Source: Burkholderiaceae bacterium (GTDB lineage Bacteria; Pseudomonadota; Gammaproteobacteria; Burkholderiales; Burkholderiaceae). From it: a stretch of 7,933 nt of DNA. The position numbers and the translations under genes were made by a program. Below the pieces are notes generated by a model. It was not told where the DNA came from, did not search any database, and worked only from the letters and a program-made list of their open reading frames with translations. Positions 1-7,114 of this stretch are shown here, in pieces (the stretch's first letter is position 1; each line of letters opens with the position of its first letter). The stretch is from positions 1-7,933 of the forward strand of contig CANCQD010000103.1 of assembly GCA_947380285.1 (NCBI GenBank), read 5' to 3'.

Positions 1-326
1 GCGATGGCTACGTAGAGATCAATAAGATCCCTTACGACCATGCGGTCCTACTCAGCTCGGACGGCGCCATCTCTAACTGGTCTGCGCAAACATTTGATAG
101 CTTAGAAGCCAGTCATTTCGCGCAAATGGTTGATTTAAAACCAGAATTAATCCTCATCGGGACCGGTAGCCGCCAGCGCTTTCCCAAGCCAGAACTCCTT
201 AAATCCTTGATTGAGGCCAAAATTGGCTTTGAAATCATGGATTCCCAGGCTGCCTGCCGCACCTACAACATCCTAGTCGGCGAGGGTCGTCAGGTCGTGC
301 TTGCCCTGATTGTGGAACCCACTTAA
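1..326 (+). CDS. Mth938/DUF498-like domain protein, 3' part (5' end outside window)
   Basis: The frame is open from the first complete codon (position 3) to TAA at 324-326, giving about 107 residues and no start, so the N-terminus lies upstream. The visible part begins DGYVEIN and continues with LLSSDGAISNW, then LILIGTGSRQRFP, then an IGFEIMDSQAACRTYNIL block, and ends with EGRQVVLALIVEPT. This order (GTG..Q.FP, then a G.E.MD..AACRTYN segment, then EGR.V..AL) is characteristic of the Mth938-like/DUF498 family, which includes Xcc1710-type bacterial proteins and mitochondrial NDUFAF3. The biochemical role in bacteria is not established. The ATG at 126 is an internal methionine, because the conserved domain begins well before it. 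The stop overlaps the next start by one base (TAATG), so it is probably cotranscribed and translationally coupled with arnT. Nothing links it functionally to lipid A modification. Confidence 0.88.
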   Translation, partial: DGYVEINKIPYDHAVLLSSDGAISNWSAQTFDSLEASHFAQMVDLKPELILIGTGSRQRFPKPELLKSLIEAKIGFEIMDSQAACRTYNILVGEGRQVVLALIVEPT

Positions 327-2008
327 TGCAATTTGGCCAAATTCGGCAGTCATCAGCCCTGCACCCAGGCAAGATTTTGCTGCTGGTCATTATTTACGGC
401 TTGCTTTGGTTTGGCACCCTCAATTACCGCCACCTCATCCCATCCGATGAAGGCCGCTATGCAGAAATAGCCCGAGAAATGCTGTTTACCGGTGATTGGA
501 TTACTCCGCGTTACAACGGTTACAAGTATTTTGAAAAACCCCCTCTTCAGGCTTGGGCAACTGCCGCCGCATTTCAAGCATTTGGTATTGGCGATTGGCA
601 AGCGCGACTTTGGACGGCACTAACGGGTTTCCTAACTATTCTTTTGGTCGGTTTTACTGGTGCGCGCATCTTCAACGCGAGAGCAGGATGGTTGGCTGCT
701 GTTGTATTGGCATCGAGTCCGATGTGGATTATCAGCGGTCACTTCAACTCACTCGACATGGGCTTGTCCTCATTTTTAGTGGCGGCCCTCTGTAGCCTCT
801 TGCTTGCACAAACTTCCCATAACAAAAATAACTGTCGCAACTGGATGTGGGCTTGCTGGATTTTTATGGCGCTAGCAACACTATCCAAAGGAGTTATTGG
901 CGCAGCGATTCCTGCAATGGTGTTTATTGCTTACTCCATTAGTACGTGGGACTGGAAAATCTGGACGCGCTTACGTTTATTTAGTGGAACTATTTTGTTC
1001 TTAGCTATCACTGCCCCTTGGTTTGTATTGGTAGCGCAACGCAATCCCGAGTTTCTAGAGTTCTTCTTTATTCATGAACATCTGCAACGCTTCACACAAG
1101 ATGATCACAGCAGAACTGGCCCTATTTACTACTTTGTACCATTACTCCTGATTGGCTTACTCCCCTGGTTTCTACAGGTCCCCGGGGCCATTGCACAAGC
1201 ATGGAGCGAGCGCCGTCGTGAATTCTCAGCAGGCTGGTTATTAGTCTGCTGGTTTGCTGTGATCTTTACATTCTTTAGTATGTCTCACTCCAAATTGCCT
1301 GGCTACATCATCCCCGTTTTCCCAGCACTCGCTTTAATTATTGGCAATCGTTTAGATCGCCTGCTTGGTCACACCAACACCATGGCATTACCATGGAAAT
1401 TACAGACACTTTGCTTTGCAATTTTGGGGTGTGTTGGATTTTTCTTTTTAGATGCCATTGGTAAACAAGCAAGACCTGATGAGATTGAAGCTTATGCGCA
1501 ATATACCTATTGGGTGATTGCTGCATTAGTAGCACTTGTCAGTTTTAGCGCTTACGCTGCATGGCAAAGCAAGCGCAATGGCATTCAAAGCATCGTCAGC
1601 TTTGCTTGTGGGTTCTTTCTCTGCGCCATCATCGCAGGAACAGGTCACGAGACATTGGGTCGCGCAGTCTCTGGCATCGATCTAGTAGAGCGAGTCAAAG
1701 CTTCTATTCCAGAAAAAGTGAGCTTTTATTCAGTGCGTCTTTTAGATCACACCGTGCCTTTCTATTTAAGAAGAACGATGATCATGGTTGAATCACCCGA
1801 TGAGCTTGAGTTTGGAGTTAATCAAGAGCCAGAACTTTGGATGCCAACATTAGACGCCTTTATTACCCGCTGGCAAGAAGATCCAACGGCCTACGCCATC
1901 ATGGTTCCAGAGCAATTTGATACGCTTAAGACTCAGGGCTTCCCAATGCAGGAAGTTGATCGTGATTCACGCAGGGTCATTGTCAAGCATCCAGATATCT
2001 CGCAGTAA
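326..2008 (+). CDS. arnT: ArnT-type lipid A 4-amino-4-deoxy-L-arabinose transferase (GT83)
   Basis: This inner-membrane enzyme transfers L-Ara4N from undecaprenyl phosphate to lipid A phosphates on the periplasmic face. The 560 residues match the usual ArnT length of about 550. A short N-terminus leads into a first membrane helix (about 17-35), followed by the family block DEGRYAEIAREML (41-53), GDW (56-58) and YFEKP (68-72). The Asp of DEGRYAE and the Glu-Lys of FEKP correspond to residues known to matter in ArnT. A further Asp (D144, in NSLDMG) follows in the next loop. About a dozen hydrophobic helices run to roughly residue 450, then a soluble C-terminal domain that should be periplasmic. 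Weak GTGGA at 312-316 is the only Shine-Dalgarno candidate, so translation probably depends on coupling with the upstream gene. Generic GT83 members act on other lipids, but the adjacent arnB, arnC, arnA and arnD homologues make lipid A the best acceptor. Confidence 0.93.
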   Translation: MQFGQIRQSSALHPGKILLLVIIYGLLWFGTLNYRHLIPSDEGRYAEIAREMLFTGDWITPRYNGYKYFEKPPLQAWATAAAFQAFGIGDWQARLWTALTGFLTILLVGFTGARIFNARAGWLAAVVLASSPMWIISGHFNSLDMGLSSFLVAALCSLLLAQTSHNKNNCRNWMWACWIFMALATLSKGVIGAAIPAMVFIAYSISTWDWKIWTRLRLFSGTILFLAITAPWFVLVAQRNPEFLEFFFIHEHLQRFTQDDHSRTGPIYYFVPLLLIGLLPWFLQVPGAIAQAWSERRREFSAGWLLVCWFAVIFTFFSMSHSKLPGYIIPVFPALALIIGNRLDRLLGHTNTMALPWKLQTLCFAILGCVGFFFLDAIGKQARPDEIEAYAQYTYWVIAALVALVSFSAYAAWQSKRNGIQSIVSFACGFFLCAIIAGTGHETLGRAVSGIDLVERVKASIPEKVSFYSVRLLDHTVPFYLRRTMIMVESPDELEFGVNQEPELWMPTLDAFITRWQEDPTAYAIMVPEQFDTLKTQGFPMQEVDRDSRRVIVKHPDISQ

Positions 2009-2019
2009 TATAGGACACC

Positions 2020-3174
2020 ATGTCAAACTTCATCCCCTTCACACGCCCTAGCTTTAATCAAGAAACCATTGATGCTGTTTTAGAGGTATTGCGTTCAGGA
2101 TGGGTGACATCCGGACCGAAGTTGGCCGAGTTTGAAGCTGCTTTAAGTCAATACTTTGGCGGTCGTCCGGTACGCTGTTTTGCCAATGGCACCGCAACCA
2201 TGAAGATCGCTCTGCAAGTTGCCGGCATTGGTGATGGCGATGAAGTAATTACCACTCCAATTTCTTGGGTGGCAACTTCTAACGTGATTTTGGGTGTTGG
2301 CGCCAAACCAGTATTTGTGGATATCGATCCTATTACACGCAATATTGATCTAAATAAAGTGGCTGCTGCAATCACGCCAAAGACACGCGCGATCATGCCG
2401 GTCTATTTAGCTGGATTACCCGTTGATATGGATCAACTCTATGCGCTAGCCAAACAACACAAACTTCGCGTGATTGAGGATGCAGCTCAGGCCTTTGGCT
2501 CGCAGTGGCAAGGCAAGAAGATTGGCAGCTTTGGTGACCTGGTGAGCTTTAGCTTCCAGGCCAACAAGAACCTCACCACTGTTGAGGGTGGCTGCCTTGT
2601 TCTCAATAATTTCGACGAAGCAAAACTGGCTGAGAAATTCCGCCTTCAAGGTTTAACCCGTGAAGGCATGGACGGCATGGATGTTGATATATTGGGTGGC
2701 AAAGATAACTTGACCGATGTGAACGCAGCTATCGGCCTTGAACAGCTCAAGCAACTTCCCTCTTATCAAACACGTCGCGCTGAACTCGCGCGCCAATACT
2801 TTGATGTACTCCGTGCGAAATTGAAATCAGCTGGATTGGAAGGCATGAAATTAGAACTTCCAGTAGAAAATTTCACCGATAGTAACTGGCACATGTTTCA
2901 AGTTGTTTTGCCACTCGAGCAGCTCAATACGGATCGCGCTCAAGTGATGACGGAATTAAAAGATTTGGGCATTGGTACAGGGGTTCATTACCCTGCTATT
3001 ACAGGATTTACTCTTTACAAAAAACAAGGCTACAAAACTTCAGACACTCCGATAGCCGAACGCATTGGTCGATCCATTCTGACTCTTCCCTTATTTCCGG
3101 CAATGGCAGATGAAGATATTGGCTGTATAGCCAGTGGATTGGTCGGAATTCTGCAGAAATACCGCAAAAACTAG
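2020..3174 (+). CDS. arnB: UDP-4-amino-4-deoxy-L-arabinose aminotransferase (ArnB)
   Basis: This cytosolic PLP-dependent aminotransferase of the DegT/DnrJ/EryC1/StrS family transfers an amino group from glutamate to UDP-4-keto-pentose, giving UDP-L-Ara4N. The product is 384 residues, against about 380-385 in enterobacteria. Visible signatures are FTRPSF near the N-terminus, FANGTATMKIAL (54-65) in the phosphate-binding region, VIEDAAQAFGS (151-161), where D154 should contact the PLP ring nitrogen, and SFQANKNLTTVEGG (178-191), where K183 should form the Schiff base. The C-terminal GVHYPAI segment is also typical. The start is 11 bases after arnT ends, and AGGA at 2012-2015 serves as a closely spaced Shine-Dalgarno. 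The family includes many sugar aminotransferases, but clustering with arnC, arnA, arnD and arnT supports the ArnB assignment. Confidence 0.95.
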   Translation: MSNFIPFTRPSFNQETIDAVLEVLRSGWVTSGPKLAEFEAALSQYFGGRPVRCFANGTATMKIALQVAGIGDGDEVITTPISWVATSNVILGVGAKPVFVDIDPITRNIDLNKVAAAITPKTRAIMPVYLAGLPVDMDQLYALAKQHKLRVIEDAAQAFGSQWQGKKIGSFGDLVSFSFQANKNLTTVEGGCLVLNNFDEAKLAEKFRLQGLTREGMDGMDVDILGGKDNLTDVNAAIGLEQLKQLPSYQTRRAELARQYFDVLRAKLKSAGLEGMKLELPVENFTDSNWHMFQVVLPLEQLNTDRAQVMTELKDLGIGTGVHYPAITGFTLYKKQGYKTSDTPIAERIGRSILTLPLFPAMADEDIGCIASGLVGILQKYRKN

Positions 3175-3180
3175 CGTTCC

Positions 3181-3193
3181 TGGGTTAAACCCA
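3181..3193. repeat. Short perfect inverted repeat in the arnB-arnC spacer
   Basis: TGGGTTaAACCCA has 6-base arms around one central A, in the 41-base gap between arnB and arnC. In RNA it could fold only as a four-pair stem with a five-base loop. There is no U-tract, so it is not a terminator. It might be a regulator site or a small mRNA hairpin, or it may be chance. Confidence 0.5.
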
Positions 3194-3215
3194 AAGAATC
3201 AGGCAAAATTGCAGC

Positions 3216-4178
3216 ATGACTGCAAATTTAGTTGCCAACCCAACACTCAGCATTGTTATTCCCGTTTATAACGAGGAGGACGGATTAAAGGCTTTATTTG
3301 ATCGCCTTTATCCAGCATTGGATGCCCTGGCTTCCAAACGCGAAATCACCTATGAGATCGTATTTGTTAACGACGGTAGCAAAGATCGTTCCGCCGGCAT
3401 TCTTTCCAAGCAAGTGGAGTTACGCCCTGATGTAACCCGTGCAGTTTTATTTCACAGCAACTTTGGCCAACATATGGCCATCATGGCTGGCTTTGAATAC
3501 GCCAAAGGCGAACATATCATTACTTTGGATGCAGACCTACAAAATCCTCCCGAAGAAATTGATGCTTTAACTGAGCAGTTATTAAAGGGTCATGATTACG
3601 TAGGCACTATTCGCGCCGATCGCCGCGATAGCTTCTTCAGAAAATTCGCTTCACGCGCAATGAATCGCTTGCGCGAAAACATTACCCGCATCACGATGAC
3701 TGATCAAGGTTGTATGTTGCGTGGGTACAGTCGCCGCATTGTTGACTTAGTACGTCAATGCGATGAAAGCAATACTTTTATTCCGGCACTGGCGTATACC
3801 TTCTCTGCAAACCCAGTAGAAATTACTGTCAAACACGAAGAGCGTTTTGCGGGTGAATCCAAATACAGCTTGTATCAGCTAATTCGCCTGAACTTTGACT
3901 TAGTCACTGGCTTCTCTGTCATGCCGTTGCAGATTTTCTCAATACTCGGCATGCTGCTATCCCTTGCTGCTGGTAGCTTGTTCGCGTACCTACTGGTTCG
4001 CCGCTTCCTTCTAGGTGCTGAGGTTGAGGGGGTATTCACCCTCTTCGCCCTGACCTTCTTCCTGATTGGTGTGATGCTCTTTGGGCTCGGACTGTTAGGT
4101 GAGTACATTGGTCGCATCTACCAGCAAATCCGTAAACGTCCACGCTATGTGGTGCAAACCGTTTTAGAGAAAAAATAA
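3216..4178 (+). CDS. arnC: Undecaprenyl-phosphate 4-deoxy-4-formamido-L-arabinose transferase (ArnC)
   Basis: This membrane-anchored GT2 glycosyltransferase moves the formylated sugar from UDP to undecaprenyl phosphate on the cytoplasmic face. Its 320 residues match E. coli ArnC (about 322). The GT-A domain starts with LSIVIPVYNEE (11-21), followed by EIVFVNDGSKD (47-57) and DADLQNPPEE (105-114), which carries the DxD-type metal/nucleotide site (D105, D107). HEERFAGESKYSL (207-219) is the usual acceptor-loop region. Two membrane helices follow at about 236-260 and 273-296, then a basic tail. The relative DPM1/GtrB/YfdH-type transferases look similar, so the assignment rests on overall resemblance and on the operon. 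A weak AGG at 3201-3203 is the nearest Shine-Dalgarno and lies rather far from the ATG. The stop is followed at once, in the same frame, by the TTG start of the formyltransferase gene. Confidence 0.94.
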   Translation: MTANLVANPTLSIVIPVYNEEDGLKALFDRLYPALDALASKREITYEIVFVNDGSKDRSAGILSKQVELRPDVTRAVLFHSNFGQHMAIMAGFEYAKGEHIITLDADLQNPPEEIDALTEQLLKGHDYVGTIRADRRDSFFRKFASRAMNRLRENITRITMTDQGCMLRGYSRRIVDLVRQCDESNTFIPALAYTFSANPVEITVKHEERFAGESKYSLYQLIRLNFDLVTGFSVMPLQIFSILGMLLSLAAGSLFAYLLVRRFLLGAEVEGVFTLFALTFFLIGVMLFGLGLLGEYIGRIYQQIRKRPRYVVQTVLEKK

Positions 4179-4181
4179 TTG
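4167..4181 (+). promoter_or_regulatory. Translation start region with TTG start codon of the ArnA formyltransferase
   Basis: A purine-rich GAGA (4167-4170) inside the end of arnC precedes TAA at 4176-4178 and TTG at 4179-4181. Using this TTG puts the VVFAYHD segment and the catalytic residues at the same numbers as in E. coli ArnA (N102, H104, D140). No closer ATG exists, which decides the start. Confidence 0.75.
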
Positions 4182-5048
4182 CACGCAGTCGTCTTTGCTT
4201 ATCACGATGTTGGCGTCAACTGCCTCAAGGCACTTCTCAATGCGGGCATACAAGTTGATCTAGTCGTTACCCATCAAGATGACCCCAATGAGAATGTTTG
4301 GTTTGGAAGCGTTGAAAAGCTCTGTCAAGAAAAAAATATTTCTTACATCACTCCAAGCGCTAATGAATTAATAGATTTAGTTCCCAAGCTCCAAGCATTA
4401 GCTCCTGACTATATTTTTTCTTTCTACTATCGCTTCATGATTCCGGAGCAGATTTTGGCTTGCGCCAAAATTGCCGCACTCAATATGCATGGCTCGTTAC
4501 TCCCAAAATATCGTGGACGTGCGCCAGTGAATTGGGCCATTCTGCATGGCGAAACAGAGACCGGCGCAACTTTACACGTCATGGAAGCGAAACCGGATGC
4601 AGGAGATATTGTTGGGCAAGCAGCCGTCAGCATCGGCCCAGATGAAACTGCTACTGATGTATTTGCTAAGGTCAGTCAGGCTGCCGTGAGCGTGATCGAT
4701 CAGGTCTTGCCTAGCCTTCTAAATGGAATTGTTCCCCGCAAGGCGAACGAGCTCCAAAAAGGCAGTTATTTTGGCGGTAGAAAGCCTGCAGACGGGCAAA
4801 TTCATTGGAATCAGACTGCCAAACAGGTCCACGACTTGGTTAGGGCTGTTGCACCCCCTTATCCAGGCGCCTTTAGCAACCATGACGGCAAAACCATGAT
4901 TGTGGCCCGCACCAGCCTAAACGGGCCATTTCCAGGCAAGCTCAATCTTGGGGTTTGTGGCATCCAAGTGGTTGATAATCGGGTATTCGGCATTTGTGGC
5001 GACCATCAAGCAGTTGAAGTATTGGAATGGTTTCCAGCAAGCAAATAA
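4179..5048 (+). CDS. arnA: UDP-L-Ara4N formyltransferase, free-standing ArnA N-terminal half
   Basis: This cytosolic enzyme uses 10-formyltetrahydrofolate to N-formylate UDP-L-Ara4N, which drives the reversible ArnB step forward. The 289 residues correspond to the N-terminal formyltransferase domain of E. coli ArnA (about 300). Signatures are VVFAYHDVG (4-12), FSFYYRFMIP (80-89), NMHGSLLPKYRGRAPVNW (102-119) and KPDAGDIVGQA. N102, H104 and D140 match the catalytic Asn-His-Asp triad of ArnA and methionyl-tRNA formyltransferase. A FMT C-terminal-like region with VRAVAPPYPGAFS closes the protein. The HGSLLPKYRGRAP block alone would also fit Fmt, but the N-terminal FAYHD segment and the neighbouring ArnA dehydrogenase gene favour ArnA. 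It stops cleanly 47 bases before the dehydrogenase gene and in a different reading frame, so this is a genuine split rather than one point mutation in a fused gene. Confidence 0.93.
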   Translation: MHAVVFAYHDVGVNCLKALLNAGIQVDLVVTHQDDPNENVWFGSVEKLCQEKNISYITPSANELIDLVPKLQALAPDYIFSFYYRFMIPEQILACAKIAALNMHGSLLPKYRGRAPVNWAILHGETETGATLHVMEAKPDAGDIVGQAAVSIGPDETATDVFAKVSQAAVSVIDQVLPSLLNGIVPRKANELQKGSYFGGRKPADGQIHWNQTAKQVHDLVRAVAPPYPGAFSNHDGKTMIVARTSLNGPFPGKLNLGVCGIQVVDNRVFGICGDHQAVEVLEWFPASK

Positions 5049-5095
5049 GTAGAAAATTCAGCAATAGCAAATTAGATTAAAACGAGGCAGTAGAG

Positions 5096-6142
5096 ATGAA
5101 AAAAGTACTCATTCTTGGTGTTAACGGTTTTATTGGTCACCACCTTTCCAAGCGCATTCTCGAGACAACCGATTGGGATGTCTATGGCATGGATATGCAA
5201 AACGATCGTCTTGGCGACTTAGTTAAACATCCGCGCATGCATTTCTTTGAAGGTGATATCACGATCAATAAAGAGTGGGTTGAATATCACATTCGCAAAT
5301 GCGATGTCATCTTGCCTTTAGTGGCGATTGCAACGCCAGCTACGTATGTTCAGCAACCACTCAAAGTATTTGAGCTCGACTTCGAAGCCAATCTCCCAAT
5401 CGTGCGCTCTGCTGTTAAGTACAAAAAGCATTTGGTATTTCCATCAACCTCTGAGGTTTATGGCATGTGCGAAGATGGTGAATTTGATTCCGCTAAATCC
5501 AATATGGTTTACGGTCCAATCAATAAACCACGCTGGATCTATGCTTGCTCTAAGCAATTAATGGACCGTGTGATCTGGGGTTATGGCATGGAAGGCTTAC
5601 GCTTTACCCTCTTCCGCCCATTTAACTGGATTGGTCCTGGCTTAGATAGCATCTACACACCTAAAGAAGGCTCTTCCCGTGTTGTGACTCAGTTCTTGGG
5701 TCACATCGTTCGCGGCGAATCTATCAACGTTGTTGATGGTGGCGCCCAGAAACGTGCCTTTACTTATATTGACGATGGTATTGATGCTTTAATGCGCATC
5801 ATCGATAACAAAGATGGTGTTGCTAACGGCAAGATCTACAACATCGGCAATCCAAAGAACAATCACTCCATTCGTGAGCTAGCCAATCAGATGCTGGAAA
5901 TTGCTCGCAGTATTCCTGAGTACGCAAAGAATGCGAATGAAGTGAAGATTGTAGAAACTACTTCAGGTGCTTACTACGGTGAAGGCTATCAAGATGTTCA
6001 AAATCGTGTTCCAGCAATTGACAATACAATGAGCGAATTGGGTTGGAAGCCAACTACCACGATGACTGATGCGCTCAAGAACATTTTTGAAGCCTATCGT
6101 GGAGATGTAGAAAAAGCCCGCACTTTAGTAGATAAAGAATAA
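5096..6142 (+). CDS. arnA: UDP-glucuronate dehydrogenase/decarboxylase, free-standing ArnA C-terminal half
   Basis: This NAD-dependent short-chain dehydrogenase of the epimerase family oxidises UDP-glucuronate at C4 and decarboxylates it to UDP-4-keto-pentose, the first committed step of the pathway. The 348 residues match the C-terminal domain of E. coli ArnA. The Rossmann motif is GVNGFIG (8-14). The block LPLVAIATPATY, then FPSTSEVYGMC (115-125), contains S119 and E120, equivalent to the catalytic Ser and Glu of ArnA. WIYACSKQ (147-154) provides the Tyr-Lys pair Y149/K153. YYGEGYQDVQNR (293-304) ends in R304, near the position of the decarboxylation arginine of ArnA. GAGG at 5084-5087 with eight bases to ATG is a good Shine-Dalgarno, so the gene is translated independently. 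The 47-base upstream spacer shows no convincing promoter. UDP-xylose synthases are close relatives, but the strong ArnA-specific blocks and the context favour ArnA. Confidence 0.95.
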   Translation: MKKVLILGVNGFIGHHLSKRILETTDWDVYGMDMQNDRLGDLVKHPRMHFFEGDITINKEWVEYHIRKCDVILPLVAIATPATYVQQPLKVFELDFEANLPIVRSAVKYKKHLVFPSTSEVYGMCEDGEFDSAKSNMVYGPINKPRWIYACSKQLMDRVIWGYGMEGLRFTLFRPFNWIGPGLDSIYTPKEGSSRVVTQFLGHIVRGESINVVDGGAQKRAFTYIDDGIDALMRIIDNKDGVANGKIYNIGNPKNNHSIRELANQMLEIARSIPEYAKNANEVKIVETTSGAYYGEGYQDVQNRVPAIDNTMSELGWKPTTTMTDALKNIFEAYRGDVEKARTLVDKE

Positions 6143-6164
6143 GCGAAAGTAAATTCAAAGGTAC

Positions 6165-7082
6165 ATGGCTAAGATTGCTCTCAAGGTTGATGTTGACACC
6201 TTACGTGGAACTAAAGAAGGAGTTCCCAATCTAGCTCGCACTTTGGAGCGTTCTGGCCTTAAAGCCACCTTTCTATTTAGCCTTGGCCCTGACCACACCG
6301 GCTGGGCCTTAAAGCGTGTCTTTCGCCCAGGCTTTCTGAAGAAAGTTAGCCGCACTTCTGTTGTAGAGCACTACGGCATTAAGACACTCTTATACGGTGT
6401 ACTTCTTCCGGGCCCCGATATCGGCAAGAAAGCTGCTGCAGAAATGCGTGCCATTGATAAAGCAGGTCATGAGACAGGCATTCATACTTGGGATCATGTT
6501 GCTTGGCAAGATGCAGTACGTGACCAAGATGCGTCTTGGACAAAAGCGATGATGCAGAAAAGCTGGGATCGCTTTGTAGAAATCTTCGGTCATGCACCGG
6601 TAACCTATGGTGCTGCTGGCTGGCAAATGAACGATGCCGCCTTTGAGCAACTCGATCAATGGGGAATAGCCTATTCTTCTGATGGTAGAGCTGAACCCAA
6701 TCTCATGCCCTATCGTCTTGCATTACCGTCAGGAAAAGCGAAGCATGTGCAGTACCCAACAACGCTCCCGACCTTTGATGAACTTATTGGCATCGATGGT
6801 ACAGATGAATTTGGCGCAGTAAAAAAGTTATTAGAAATCACCCAAAGCAATCCAAATGACCAAGTCTTCACACTGCACGCTGAACTAGAGGGGCAAAAGC
6901 TATTGCCTGCGTTCGAGCAGCTGCTAGCTGGATGGCTAAATCAAGGTCATGAGCTCGTCACTATGGGCGAGCTTCATAAATCCTGGGAAGCCACCAAGCA
7001 ACTCGATAAAATAGCTGTACTACCGCTGACCTGGGGAGAAATACCCAATCGCAGTGGCGACTTAATCATTCAAAATAACTAG
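6165..7082 (+). CDS. arnD: 4-deoxy-4-formamido-L-arabinose-phosphoundecaprenol deformylase (ArnD)
   Basis: This polysaccharide-deacetylase (NodB-fold) enzyme removes the formyl group from undecaprenyl-phosphate-L-Ara4FN so that the sugar can be flipped and used by ArnT. The 305 residues are slightly longer than E. coli ArnD (about 296). The N-terminus KIALKVDVDTLRGTKEGVP is the characteristic ArnD opening, with D9 and D11 in NodB motif 1. GIHTWDHVAWQ (105-115) supplies the metal-binding H107 and H111. The later AAGWQMND and TLHAELEG segments are also shared with ArnD. It lies 22 bases after the dehydrogenase gene. AAAGG at 6157-6161 is very close to the ATG (three bases), so initiation may be weak or partly coupled; no other in-frame start lies between it and the preceding stop. 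It completes the sugar-modifying enzymes of the pathway. Confidence 0.94.
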   Translation: MAKIALKVDVDTLRGTKEGVPNLARTLERSGLKATFLFSLGPDHTGWALKRVFRPGFLKKVSRTSVVEHYGIKTLLYGVLLPGPDIGKKAAAEMRAIDKAGHETGIHTWDHVAWQDAVRDQDASWTKAMMQKSWDRFVEIFGHAPVTYGAAGWQMNDAAFEQLDQWGIAYSSDGRAEPNLMPYRLALPSGKAKHVQYPTTLPTFDELIGIDGTDEFGAVKKLLEITQSNPNDQVFTLHAELEGQKLLPAFEQLLAGWLNQGHELVTMGELHKSWEATKQLDKIAVLPLTWGEIPNRSGDLIIQNN

Positions 7083-7114
7083 AACTCAGAGATAACAACC
7101 AACGAAGGATCATC

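Noticed and set aside
126..326. A separate 66-residue gene starting at ATG 126
   Set aside because: The same frame is open to the window edge and the DUF498 domain clearly begins upstream, so this ATG is internal.
1379..1397. Repeated CCATGG at 1380 and 1391 within arnT
   Set aside because: Two short copies in coding sequence with no wider pattern; consistent with chance.
5049..5095. Internal promoter before the ArnA dehydrogenase gene
   Set aside because: An A/T-rich stretch with TAGATT is present, but no -35-like hexamer lies at a sensible distance.
6379..6659. Minus-strand open frames inside arnD, and similar ones inside the other genes
   Set aside because: They are shadows of strongly conserved + strand genes, have no recognisable domains and no ribosome-binding sites.
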